A DNA stretch of 64,000 nucleotides from Vulcanimicrobiota bacterium (GTDB lineage: Bacteria; Vulcanimicrobiota; Vulcanimicrobiia; Vulcanimicrobiales; Vulcanimicrobiaceae), in assembly GCA_027459645.1 (NCBI GenBank), contig DAIDHQ010000028.1, positions 1-64,000 on the forward strand, in the 5' to 3' direction. Each line of letters opens with the position of its first letter. The first letter of the stretch is position 1. The notes under the pieces are model-generated. The model was given only the letters and a program-made list of their open reading frames with translations. It made no database searches and was not told the origin of the DNA. The position numbers and the translations under genes were made by a program. This document shows, piece after piece, positions 34,519 through 43,383 of the stretch.

Positions 34519-36705
34519 CTAAGTGTACTTCGGGACGATAAGGGGCGAATCTTCAGCCATGTTCGTAAAAAGTGGCTTTTAGAGACTCCAGAAGAGCGAG
34601 TGCGCCAAGAATATCTTTGCGTACTGGTTAACGAGTATGGCTTCGAACTCGATCAGATAGGTGAAGAGCTTTCCGTTACGAAGCGAGGGGCAGGCCAAGC
34701 ACGTGCAGACCTTCTCGTCTGGCGCACCGTCGTGGAAAAGAGCGAGGAGAAGCTTCCCCTAATCGTTGTCGAGTGCAAGGCCGACAACGTGAGCATCGAC
34801 CCCGCGACGTATAAGCAAGGCGCGAACTACGCCCAATACTGCAAGGCGCGCTTTTTTGTTACTCATAATAACCGGCAGACCCGCTATTGGAACGTCGATC
34901 ACGCGCGGATGATGCCGAATTATGACGAGATTGAGAATATCCCACACGCGGACGATAGCGACAAAGAAATAGAGGCCTTGATCGCTCGCCTTAAGGTGTT
35001 CAAAGAAAACGAGTTCGCCGACCTGCTTCACGAATGCCACAATGTCATCCGCAATCGTGAGGCGCACGATCCTACGAAGGCATTCGACGAGACCGCGAAG
35101 ATTCTGTTTATCAAGGTCTTCGTCGAACGCGAGATGAGGGAAAAGAAGCAGCGGAAAAACATCTTCAGTGTCGAGGTGCTGGATGAGCAATTCGGAGATG
35201 ACCCGCTTAACGATCTCTTCGAGAAGACGAAGAAGCACTACGCGAAGGACGCGCTATTCGCGCCGGACGAAAAAATCAACCTAAAGCGCGAAACCGGTAG
35301 AGCGATCGTCAAGCTCCTGGAGAAATATAACCTCTCTGACACGTCCGAGGACATCAAAGGCATCGCTTTCGAGCGGTTCCTAGGACGGACATTTCGCGGC
35401 GAAATAGGCCAGTTCTTTACGCCGCGTTCCATCGTCGAGTTTATGATTAGGATGCTTGATCCGAAGGAAGGCGAGGTCATCTGCGACCCGGCGGCTGGCT
35501 CCGGCGGATTCTTGATCCGATTTTTCGAGATAGTTCGTGAGCAAATTCTAGCAGACGCCGACCGTGAATACATTGAGTTTTCCGAAGCTCTGACGAAAGA
35601 CGCGAGACTTAGCGAAAGTCGGCGCGCGAAGCTCCTTACCACCAAGTATGCCGAAATACAAGCCGGAATCGACCAGCGAACCGAGGGCGCGCGATTATGG
35701 ACTCTCGCAAATCGCTGCATTTATGGTACTGACAAGAACGATCGTATGGCGCGCACCAGCAAAATGAACATGATTATGCACGGTGACGGGCATGGCGGGG
35801 TGCATCACTGGAACGGCTTCCTTAACGTCAACGGTATCTTCGAGGGCCGCTTCGATTTGATCCTTACGAACCCACCGTTCGGCGCGAAGGTCGAAGGTGA
35901 CGAGAAGATTCTCGAAAATGAAATTCATCTGGACGAAGACATTGAGCGCCACTACGAGCGTCAACATGGTGGTGCTTACAAGAAGGCTCGCGCTGCTCTA
36001 AAGGCAGCAGTCGGGAGATCCATAGCTTCGCTATTCAGTCTTCCCAAAGGCGAAGGCAGTAAGATCAATACCGAAGTTCTATTCATCGAACGCTGCCTCG
36101 ATTTACTTAAGCCTGGTGGTCGCCTCGGCATCGTACTGCCAGAGGGCGTGTTTAGCAATCCTTCGCTTGCCTACGTGCGCGAATTTGTGGAAGATCGCGC
36201 TTTCGTGGACGCCGTCGTAAGTCTTCCATCGGAGACATTCAAGGCTAGTGGCGCATCGGTGAAATGCTCCCTGTTATTTTTGCGGAAGTTCACCGAAGGG
36301 GAAGCCACTAGCTTTGAGCGTGAGCGCAAACGTGCGTACGACGACACTTCGGACAAATACGCTAACGAAATGAGCGCCGAGCGCCTGCGCCTGCAGGCTT
36401 CCATCGACGCGGCCACTCGACGCAAGCCGCGGGATGCGAATGCCATCCGAGTAGCAAAAAAATCGTTGACGGATTATGAAAGGACGATGCTATCGAAAAT
36501 TACGGATGAATCGCGCGCGTTGCTCAAGCAGCGGTTTGACTATCCGGTGTTCATGTACGAGGCGGCAAAGGTCGGCATCAACTCTACGGGTGAATCGGAC
36601 GACAACGAACTCATCCCGAATGATCGCCTCCCGACGGGTGTCGTAAAAAGCGCGTTAGAGGTATTCCAAGACTATCGCAAAGACCCCGTACCATTTCTAG
36701 TCTGA
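34519..36705 (+). CDS. hsdM: Type I-like DNA methyltransferase HsdM with N-terminal nuclease-like domain; phase-variable
   Basis: The only in-frame start codon downstream of the repeat is GTG at 34,600. Conserved family sequence in the same frame starts at 34,519 ('VLRDDKGRIFSHVRKKW', then 'LLETPEERVRQEYL'), so initiation upstream of the repeat is expected. From the ATG at 34,425 the current 12 units lead to a stop at 34,537-34,539, the OFF state. Domain order: HSDR_N-like PD-(D/E)xK region ('ARADLLVWRT...LIVVECKAD'), an HsdM helical domain ('DTSEDIKGIAFERFLG'), and an N6-adenine methylase with 'DPAAGSGGFLI' and 'ILTNPPFG'. It is followed after 8 bp by hsdS. No hsdR is seen. Confidence 0.9.
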   Translation, partial: LSVLRDDKGRIFSHVRKKWLLETPEERVRQEYLCVLVNEYGFELDQIGEELSVTKRGAGQARADLLVWRTVVEKSEEKLPLIVVECKADNVSIDPATYKQGANYAQYCKARFFVTHNNRQTRYWNVDHARMMPNYDEIENIPHADDSDKEIEALIARLKVFKENEFADLLHECHNVIRNREAHDPTKAFDETAKILFIKVFVEREMREKKQRKNIFSVEVLDEQFGDDPLNDLFEKTKKHYAKDALFAPDEKINLKRETGRAIVKLLEKYNLSDTSEDIKGIAFERFLGRTFRGEIGQFFTPRSIVEFMIRMLDPKEGEVICDPAAGSGGFLIRFFEIVREQILADADREYIEFSEALTKDARLSESRRAKLLTTKYAEIQAGIDQRTEGARLWTLANRCIYGTDKNDRMARTSKMNMIMHGDGHGGVHHWNGFLNVNGIFEGRFDLILTNPPFGAKVEGDEKILENEIHLDEDIERHYERQHGGAYKKARAALKAAVGRSIASLFSLPKGEGSKINTEVLFIERCLDLLKPGGRLGIVLPEGVFSNPSLAYVREFVEDRAFVDAVVSLPSETFKASGASVKCSLLFLRKFTEGEATSFERERKRAYDDTSDKYANEMSAERLRLQASIDAATRRKPRDANAIRVAKKSLTDYERTMLSKITDESRALLKQRFDYPVFMYEAAKVGINSTGESDDNELIPNDRLPTGVVKSALEVFQDYRKDPVPFLV

Positions 36706-36713
36706 GTCGATCC

Positions 36714-38111
36714 ATGAAACATACGATGAGCTTTGCGGTGATGTTTTCGAAGACGTCACGTTGGGACGTTTCTGGATTCTCGCGCGTGGAATGGCGGTGG
36801 CCGGCAAGCGTCCTAAAGCCGCTGGGAGCGGCGCTTGTTCGAGTCGTTAAAGAGTTCCCGGATTCAATGCCAAGACGCGACATACCGATCATCGAGAAGA
36901 TTTCTTTTGCAGGTGAGCTAACCCTCACTGCGCCGGAAGATCGCCTGACGTATAAAGGGCGACTGTTTAAGGCAACATCGGGACAATTGATCTATAGTAA
37001 GATTCGCGTCAAGCAAGGTTCGCTCTGCGTAGTCCCAAGCAACACTAAGGCTGTGGGTGTCAGCACCGAATATCCGGTATTTGAGATTCGGAGCGATGTT
37101 GCACTTGGAGCGTACCTCGAACTTGCATTGAGGACGCCGATGTTTCAAAAGCAGTTGCATGGACTAGCGCATGGCGGCGACACGAAAACCCGTATCGATC
37201 CAGATCAATTCCTCGGAATCGAACTTCCAATCCCGTCGATTTCGGCTCAGCGAGCGATTATTTCGCATTGGCAGCAAGCGCAAGCGGAGATTGCTGGTAT
37301 GGAAAGTAGCGCAAGGCGCATCGAACATGAAGCCTCCGCCAAGTTCCTAGATGCATTAGGTATATCTAAGCACGCTGAAAAAATGCCAAGTAACAGCTTC
37401 GCCTTAAAATGGTCAGAAGTACAGCGTTGGAGTTTTGAATCTACTCGGAGAAGCGCAGCGGTACGAACCTACTCGTCTTCGCGCTATCCGATGATGCTCG
37501 GCACGGAGTGCCTTGCGAGCGTGTCGCACGGTTGCTCGGCTTCACCATCGGACCGTCCAACCCAATTAAAAATCCTTAAGATCAGCGCGGTTACCCGAGG
37601 TAGACTTGATTTAGCTCAATGGAAGCACGCGCCGAATCGCGAGGAACTCCGCCAACGTTTTGCCTTACGTGATGGCGATGTCTTGCTCTGCCGCACGAAT
37701 GGTACGCTCGACTATGTAGGAATGTCGGCGTTAGTCGAACGCGATCAAGCTGATTTCATTTTCCCTGACAAACTCATCCGGGTGCGTTGTCGCCCAACGC
37801 TCTTGCCCGCCTTTCTTTGGCGTCTACTGCAACTGCCCGTGATGCGAACCCAGATCGAAGCCGCTGCGCGAACCGCCGTAGGCAACTACGCGATTGGTAC
37901 TACAGATTTGTGGAGATTCAAGTATCCGCTCCCGCCCCCCGAAGTCCAAGCCGCCCTCGTAGCAGATTTCGCGAAGGCCGCCATAAGGGCAGACGCGCTA
38001 CGCACCCAGGCCTACCAGCGTAGAAAATCTGTTGGAGATGAGGTGGAAGCGATGGTGCTCGGGTCGCTGCCGGTAACGGACTTTAGAAATCAGCAGGCGG
38101 CGATCGTTTGA
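36714..38111 (+). CDS. hsdS: Type I restriction specificity subunit
   Basis: 465 residues with two target-recognition regions separated by a central helical segment ('SISAQRAIISHWQQAQAEIAGMESSARR', quoted as a pattern), plus a second at the C-terminus ('PLPPPEVQAALVADFAKAAIRADALR'), the classic HsdS layout. 'RIDPDQFLGIELPIPS' and 'YAIGTTDLWRFKYPLP' are the TRD-ending motifs. It sets the bipartite DNA target for HsdM. The second half looks less conserved than the first. Confidence 0.88.
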   Translation: MKHTMSFAVMFSKTSRWDVSGFSRVEWRWPASVLKPLGAALVRVVKEFPDSMPRRDIPIIEKISFAGELTLTAPEDRLTYKGRLFKATSGQLIYSKIRVKQGSLCVVPSNTKAVGVSTEYPVFEIRSDVALGAYLELALRTPMFQKQLHGLAHGGDTKTRIDPDQFLGIELPIPSISAQRAIISHWQQAQAEIAGMESSARRIEHEASAKFLDALGISKHAEKMPSNSFALKWSEVQRWSFESTRRSAAVRTYSSSRYPMMLGTECLASVSHGCSASPSDRPTQLKILKISAVTRGRLDLAQWKHAPNREELRQRFALRDGDVLLCRTNGTLDYVGMSALVERDQADFIFPDKLIRVRCRPTLLPAFLWRLLQLPVMRTQIEAAARTAVGNYAIGTTDLWRFKYPLPPPEVQAALVADFAKAAIRADALRTQAYQRRKSVGDEVEAMVLGSLPVTDFRNQQAAIV

Positions 38112-38190
38112 CCGCCGCCTGCTCGCTGCGCGGCGGGCTTCCCATCCGGCCGGATTGAGTATGATTCGGTGCCCTTCACGTTGCTAACTA

Positions 38191-38259
38191 GGGGCTGCCC
38201 ATAAAATCAGGACTCTGCCCATAAATTCAACCTAAAAAGCGACTTTATGGGCAAAGCCC
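38191..38259. repeat. Right-end iterons of the island
   Basis: TGCCCATAAAA at 38,196-38,206 and TGCCCATAAAT at 38,216-38,226 are direct copies 20 bp apart, oriented like those of the left end. A third, inverted copy within TTTATGGGCAAAGCCC (38,244-38,259) forms the terminal repeat. The remaining 38,112-38,342 stretch contains no gene. Confidence 0.75.
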
Positions 38260-38342
38260 TCGCTTCGCGACTGCCGGACGCACAGGGAGCGGGCGCTTAC
38301 TTAGCTCTCGCCGCGATGGCGGTGGACTTGGCGCGTCCTCGT

Positions 38343-39221
38343 TTACCAGACGCCCACGCCGGCATCGCCGAGGAAATGCACGCAGACCGCGATGGCGATG
38401 TTGCCGGTACGTAGCGTGAGATAGCCCATCGCCAATCCGAACACGCTCATCTCCGCGATCATCAGTCCAGCCGCATGCACGACGTTTCCATGCGAAAGGT
38501 TCATCGTGTACCCAATGTGCATGAACCCGAAGAGCAGCGCTTGCACGACGAGCGCCGCTTCCGTCGACATCATCGCGCGCAAACGCCCCATCAGCGCGCC
38601 GCGAAAAAAGGCTTCTTCGGGGAACCCGTTTTGGAGGAAATTCGCCACCCACACCAGTCCCATGTGACCGAGTGACATCTGGTGCGACGCCAATACTCCG
38701 CCGAAGTGGACGACTGCGGTAAAGAGCCACAGGATTGCGACTAACACGCTTCCCTTGCGGAATGCGCCGAAGCCAAGGTCGCGAGCCTTGACGCCCAAGA
38801 GCAGCAATACCGCAAAAATCGGCAGCACGTCGATCGCGACGTTCGCAACGCCGTTTGCGACGGCAGGCTCGTGAAACACGCGAAGTCCCCATGCATTAAC
38901 CGCATCGTGGGCGATGTCGAACGGATTCCACGGCATCTTCACGCCGAGATTGAACGCTATGCCGGTGCCGGCGATACCGATGAAGCATACCGCTAGCGCC
39001 GCGACCTGCAGGGCCGGCATACGGCCGGGAGTGGGAGGAGGTTCGCCAACGTCGTTGCCGCGCGTCAGCCACCAGGTCAGCCCGCAAAAGACGATCGCTT
39101 CGAATCCCCAGTCGAGCGCACTGCCCGCAGCGCCGTTGAGCCCGCCCTGCGGCCAAAGCACGATGACAGCCAATATCCAGAGGACAACATAGCCCGCAAT
39201 CCAGGGTGATATTCGCTTCAT
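38343..39221 (-). CDS. CPBP-family intramembrane glutamic protease
   Basis: A 292-residue membrane protein with eight or so hydrophobic segments and the three CPBP (Abi/Rce1) motifs: 'NGFPEEAFFRGALMGRL' (EExxxR), 'FGFMHIG' (FxxxH) and 'CVHFLGDAG' (HxxxD/N). Family members process CAAX-like peptides, bacteriocins or anti-sigma factors. It lies directly outside the right end of the island. Confidence 0.88.
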   Translation of the reverse strand: MKRISPWIAGYVVLWILAVIVLWPQGGLNGAAGSALDWGFEAIVFCGLTWWLTRGNDVGEPPPTPGRMPALQVAALAVCFIGIAGTGIAFNLGVKMPWNPFDIAHDAVNAWGLRVFHEPAVANGVANVAIDVLPIFAVLLLLGVKARDLGFGAFRKGSVLVAILWLFTAVVHFGGVLASHQMSLGHMGLVWVANFLQNGFPEEAFFRGALMGRLRAMMSTEAALVVQALLFGFMHIGYTMNLSHGNVVHAAGLMIAEMSVFGLAMGYLTLRTGNIAIAVCVHFLGDAGVGVW

Positions 39222-39240
39222 CGGTGGCTTTTACACAAGA

Positions 39241-39330
39241 GCGTTGAGCAATGTTTCGCGGATCGGTGCGCGGAGCGGCATGCGAGGCGTCATGATAGAA
39301 GACCAAGTGATGAGCGCCGGTGCAAAGCCA
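39241..39330 (-). pseudogene. Remnant of a thioesterase gene 3' end
   Basis: On the minus strand the sequence encodes '...APALITW' then 'RMPLRAPIRETLL' and a stop. This parallels 'HAPALMGDW' and 'SMPLPPPIRETLL' of the intact thioesterase at 43,380-43,838, with the part between deleted. At DNA level 39,246-39,283 matches 43,407-43,444 at 34 of 38 positions. Confidence 0.55.
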
Positions 39331-39367
39331 ATACGACGCGCCAAAAGTACTCTTCTTACCGCCAAGC

Positions 39368-40804
39368 TCAATTGGAAGCTTGACCAGAGGTTTCGTCAAG
39401 CTCCAGCATCGCCTCAATACAAAAACGCATCGCCGTGATATCGACCGCCTCCAGCGCTCGTTGCCACTTCACCACGATCGTTTGATTGTCAAATGGGAAC
39501 AGTATTCTTCTGCGCTCGATATTCACTACCGTCTCGTCGGTTTGGTAGTCGTCGATCGGCGCGACCTCCGCTTCAAAGTGTTCGGCAAACAGCGCCCGTA
39601 GGACGCTCAGCCGCTCTGCCCTGCTGGCCGCCTCGGCCATCAAGGGCAAGGCGAGCACGAGCTTCGTTAGTGGAGAATACCTTCGCGCGCGCGACGCCGG
39701 AAACGTCAGCACACGCTCTCGTGTGAGGACAGCTTCCGTACGGTCCGAGCTGCGGATCCCCTGGGCTACGAAGTGAACCACTCTGGCTCCGCCGCTTTCG
39801 TCGGTTTCCGCAAAAACATAGGACGCCTCTTCACCGGCTTCCAGCTTTTTCCGAATTTCGCGTCCGATATTGCCGCGGCTAGCTAACAAATGCAGCAAGC
39901 GCCTCTGCTTCGCGCGTGCTGCGTGCTCGTTTTCGAACGATGCGACGAGTTGGTCGTTCTCGGACGCCTCATAGAGCGTCACCCGATCCTGCGAATGTTC
40001 CAGTGCGGCGAGGAAGAGGCTGACCTGATTGGATGCACGGCGTCGCAGGCTGATGTCGCGTCCAACGGTGATACGCATGGGATTACCATGGCTGCTTTCG
40101 AACGCGTGATCGACGAATTCGAACCAAAACTCACTACCGTTTTTACGGCGTATCAACAACTCGCGAAAATTAGTACGCCCTGCAGCGATCGTCGAGCGGA
40201 TCGCTTCCAGAACCGCCGCGTCATTGGCGGGCGAATAATTTATATCGTAGCGCTGCCCGATAAGCTCGCGCTCTTCGCGTCCAACCGATTCGCATAACGC
40301 CCGGTTCACATATACTATGCGGGGACCGCCGGCATCGATTGGAGTAGCGTCGGTCACTTGAATTAACTCGCCAGAGTTTTCAACCGCCTCAGAGAGCATC
40401 ATCAGGCGCTCCTCTTGAGTGCGCCGCTCGGTGACATCGTACATGTCCAAAAAGCAGTGATACGGGGGAGCGGCGATCGTATGGACCTCGGCCCAGAACC
40501 ATGAACGGTCCTTGCGATAGAGCTTTAGCTCAATGCGCACGTTCTCGCCGCGCCGCACCGAGTCGATACAGCGCAGCACCAGACGCCGGTCGGTACCTGG
40601 ACCGAGGATCGCTGGATAGACGCCCGCATCGTGTTCGTCGCGCGTATAGCCCGTAAGACGATAGAAACTATCGTTTGCGTAGACGATAGGCGGACGCAAT
40701 GGAACTCCGGCATCGAGGCGCACGATGAACATTGCGGTCGGAGCATCGTTGACAAAACGGGCGAGCATTCGGTCGAGGTCGGGGACTAGCAAATCGGTAT
40801 CCAC
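39368..40804 (-). CDS. PAS-domain sensor protein with orphan C-terminal domain
   Basis: Two PAS/PAC modules: about residues 15-130 ('IVYANDSFYRLTGYTRDEH', 'DMYDVTERRTQEERL') and 135-260 ('VYVNRALCESVGREERELIG', 'VGRDISLRRRASNQ'). The last 200 residues match no output domain I know: no histidine kinase, GGDEF or EAL. They end in a 'RRILFPFDNQTIVVKWQRALEAVDI' segment (quoted as a pattern). Starts with GTG. Divergent from the GGDEF-EAL gene across a 120-bp gap, suggesting a shared signalling theme. Confidence 0.8.
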   Translation of the reverse strand: MDTDLLVPDLDRMLARFVNDAPTAMFIVRLDAGVPLRPPIVYANDSFYRLTGYTRDEHDAGVYPAILGPGTDRRLVLRCIDSVRRGENVRIELKLYRKDRSWFWAEVHTIAAPPYHCFLDMYDVTERRTQEERLMMLSEAVENSGELIQVTDATPIDAGGPRIVYVNRALCESVGREERELIGQRYDINYSPANDAAVLEAIRSTIAAGRTNFRELLIRRKNGSEFWFEFVDHAFESSHGNPMRITVGRDISLRRRASNQVSLFLAALEHSQDRVTLYEASENDQLVASFENEHAARAKQRRLLHLLASRGNIGREIRKKLEAGEEASYVFAETDESGGARVVHFVAQGIRSSDRTEAVLTRERVLTFPASRARRYSPLTKLVLALPLMAEAASRAERLSVLRALFAEHFEAEVAPIDDYQTDETVVNIERRRILFPFDNQTIVVKWQRALEAVDITAMRFCIEAMLELDETSGQASN

Positions 40805-40923
40805 GGCTTTCAGTGCATTGTTTGAAGTGCGTCCTTATGAACCGGGTCTATTTCTGTCATATTTTCGGCAAGATGGTGAAGCGCACCGCCCCCTCTGCCC
40901 GATGAATAATAAATGGAGGGTGA

Positions 40924-43383
40924 GTGGGCCGAGTGATTCCCTTGCAACTACTGCGCTTTCAGCGTGTTCTCACGGATGCCGCCATGCGCCTTGCAGGGGG
41001 CGCGACTGCGGAGGACCTCTTCACCTCCCTGGCGCCCGCACTCTGTACGACGTTCGGCGTTAGACGCGTCGTTGTATCAGCTCGCTCGGGGTTTAGTCGC
41101 GACTTTGGCGCTAGCTCAGACGATTCCGGCTCAATTCGCGCCGCTTATCCAGTCCTCGTCGACGGCGGCGAGGGCGGAAGGATCGAGCTTACGATTGGCC
41201 CGGCAAACACGCAGGGTTACCTAACGTCCGCGATGCAAGACGTATGCTCGCTCTTTTCCATTGCTTTGGCCGACCACCCCCGCGCTCCTTCGCAAGTAGA
41301 ACGGGAAGACTGGCGCTCGCTCTTTGACGAGCATCCCGCTCCACTACTGGTGTACGCCGTAGAAGACGCCCGTATCCTTGCCGTAAATGCGGCATTTTGT
41401 GAAAGCTATGGCTATGACGCGATCGAGCTGCTGGGGCGCCGTTTTACCGACGTCTGCATTCCCGACGCAGAATACGCAGAACTCATCGGCCTACATGAAG
41501 ATTCAACTAATGCTCCAGTCCGCTGTAGGCACCAAAAGCGCAACGGCATGCGTTTAGATGTGGAAGTTACGACGCGGTACTGCTTGTGGCTCGGCGAGTC
41601 GGCCTGTATCGCGCTTATCAACGATGTTACCAGCCGAACCCGGATCGAGCGACGGCTTGTAGAGAGCGAGAGGCGCCTCGAACGCGTTCAAGCGATCGGC
41701 GGCGTCGGGATTTTCGAAGTGGATTTGCGCAGCGGTCAACGCTATTGGTCGAAAGAACTCTACCACCAACTAGGTGTCGCACTTGGCAATGCGCTTCCGT
41801 GTTCCAAGACCTTCAGTCTCGACGAGGTGCACCCGGAGGATCGCGAGGCAGTACGTACCGCGTTCGACGCAGCAATGAAAGAACATGCCACGGTGCGAGT
41901 CGATCACCGCGTCATTCACCCTTCAGGGGAAGTGGTGTGGTTGCAACTCCAAGCAGACGTAGACTTCGATGCTGACGGCACTCCCATCCGCGTCATCGGC
42001 ACGACTGTCGATATCACAGATCGTAAGCACGCCGAAGAACAACTCGGCTTTCTCGCTCACTACGATCCCCTAACGCGTTTGGCAAATCGGCAAAATGCCA
42101 TGAGCCGATTACGCAATCTGCTTCAATATCAGCGCAAGCGCACGCGCCCCACGTTACTTTTCGTCGATCTCGATCATTTCAAAGAAATCAACGATACGAT
42201 GGGACACGAAGCCGGCGACCAAGTGCTAATCGAGATAGGCTCGCGCCTACAGAAAGCCCTCCGCGACAGCGACTGTGTTGCGCGCATCGGAGGCGACGAG
42301 TTCGTCGTCATCATGTCAAACGACACTGACGTCGACAAAACGCACATCGTCGCGGGCCGCATCATTGCAGCAGTCGAGAAGCCGCTTCGCGTAGCGGGTC
42401 GGGAAATCATTCTCACATGCAGCGTAGGAATCGCGCAGGCTCCGAGCGAGGGCATCGATGTCGAAGGTCTGGTGAGCCGTGCCGACATGGCGATGTATCA
42501 CGCAAAACGCACCGGCCGTAACCGTTTCGCGATTTACGAAGATAATATGCTACGGGAGACACTTGAGCGCTTCCAGACGGAATCAGAACTTCGCCTCGCA
42601 ATCGAGCGTAGAGAGTTCTTTTTACTTTATCAGCCGATTATGAGCATCAGCCAACGCGAGTTGACGGGAGTCGAGGCGCTCGTGCGGTGGCGTCATTCAA
42701 GTGGAGTTCGGACTCCAGATCAGTTCATCAGGATCGCTGAAGACAGCGATATAATCCTCGCAGTCGACGATTGGGTTTTACGAGAGGCATGCCGTCAGGG
42801 AACCATTTGGTTACGCGAATGCCCCGGGATATGTATGTCGGTTAACGTTTCGCGACGACAACTCAGTGACCCGAACTACGCAAGGCACGTGTTAGCGGTT
42901 CTAGACGAAGTGGGGTTTGACCCAAAATCGCTCCAGCTCGAGCTCACGGAAACCACGCTAACCAGCGACCTAGGACATGCCCGTAACGTCCTCTTCGAAC
43001 TCCGCCAAGCCGGCGTTCGCATCGCAATCGATGATTTCGGAACCGGGTACAATTCGCTCGCTAATCTTCGCTACTTTTCGATCGATGCATTAAAAATCGA
43101 TCGTTCCTTCACAAGTGGTGTAAACTCCAGCCCAAGCGATATGGCGATCGCGGGTGCCGTAGTGTCGGCCGGACGGAACCTTGGAATCCGTGTCATAGCA
43201 GAAGGCGTTGAAAACGAAGATCATATCGATACGCTTCGTCGCCTCGGGTGCGACGACGCGCAGGGATACTGGTTCAGCAAACCCATCGCAGCCGACTGCT
43301 TCGAGCAGCAATTCATTCGTGTGCACTCGACTCCGGCGCCATCTGCGTTGACTGAGACGACACCGGAAACTGCGCGGGCCTAG
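40924..43383 (+). CDS. Diguanylate cyclase/phosphodiesterase (PAS-PAS-GGDEF-EAL)
   Basis: 819 residues. A GAF-like N-domain (about 10-120) is followed by PAS about 130-240, PAS/PAC about 250-375, GGDEF about 380-540 with an intact 'RIGGDEFVVI' and an RxxD inhibitory site (RDSD) five residues before it, and EAL about 555-800 with 'GVEALVRW' and 'DDFGTGYNSLANLR'. Both c-di-GMP synthesis and hydrolysis appear possible. The GTG start follows GGAGG by four bases. The stop overlaps the convergent thioesterase stop by 4 bp. Confidence 0.95.
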   Translation: MGRVIPLQLLRFQRVLTDAAMRLAGGATAEDLFTSLAPALCTTFGVRRVVVSARSGFSRDFGASSDDSGSIRAAYPVLVDGGEGGRIELTIGPANTQGYLTSAMQDVCSLFSIALADHPRAPSQVEREDWRSLFDEHPAPLLVYAVEDARILAVNAAFCESYGYDAIELLGRRFTDVCIPDAEYAELIGLHEDSTNAPVRCRHQKRNGMRLDVEVTTRYCLWLGESACIALINDVTSRTRIERRLVESERRLERVQAIGGVGIFEVDLRSGQRYWSKELYHQLGVALGNALPCSKTFSLDEVHPEDREAVRTAFDAAMKEHATVRVDHRVIHPSGEVVWLQLQADVDFDADGTPIRVIGTTVDITDRKHAEEQLGFLAHYDPLTRLANRQNAMSRLRNLLQYQRKRTRPTLLFVDLDHFKEINDTMGHEAGDQVLIEIGSRLQKALRDSDCVARIGGDEFVVIMSNDTDVDKTHIVAGRIIAAVEKPLRVAGREIILTCSVGIAQAPSEGIDVEGLVSRADMAMYHAKRTGRNRFAIYEDNMLRETLERFQTESELRLAIERREFFLLYQPIMSISQRELTGVEALVRWRHSSGVRTPDQFIRIAEDSDIILAVDDWVLREACRQGTIWLRECPGICMSVNVSRRQLSDPNYARHVLAVLDEVGFDPKSLQLELTETTLTSDLGHARNVLFELRQAGVRIAIDDFGTGYNSLANLRYFSIDALKIDRSFTSGVNSSPSDMAIAGAVVSAGRNLGIRVIAEGVENEDHIDTLRRLGCDDAQGYWFSKPIAADCFEQQFIRVHSTPAPSALTETTPETARA

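Larger units (their letters stand above)
30305..38259. mobile_element. About 8-kb transposon-like island with TIRs and 7-bp target duplication
   Basis: The left end GGGCTTTGCCTATAAA (30,305-30,320) and the right end TTTATGGGCAAAGCCC (38,244-38,259) are inverted repeats, 15 of 16 matching. The perfect direct repeat TCGCTTC abuts both ends (30,298-30,304 and 38,260-38,266), as expected of a target site duplication. Contents: four to five minus-strand genes including DUF488, a SWIM-DDE transposase, and hsdM/hsdS. Base and codon use are visibly AT-richer than the neighbours. Whether the internal transposase moves the whole unit is inferred, not shown. Confidence 0.7.

Noticed and set aside
30305-38259. 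Tn7-like transposon
   Set aside because: Iteron spacing recalls Tn7 ends, but there is no TnsA/B/C/D, the duplication is 7 bp rather than 5, and inner copies at the right end point the opposite way to its terminal repeat.
38245-38892. 215-codon frame overlapping the CPBP protease
   Set aside because: Alternate frame of the protease gene with no motifs; it also crosses the island boundary repeats.
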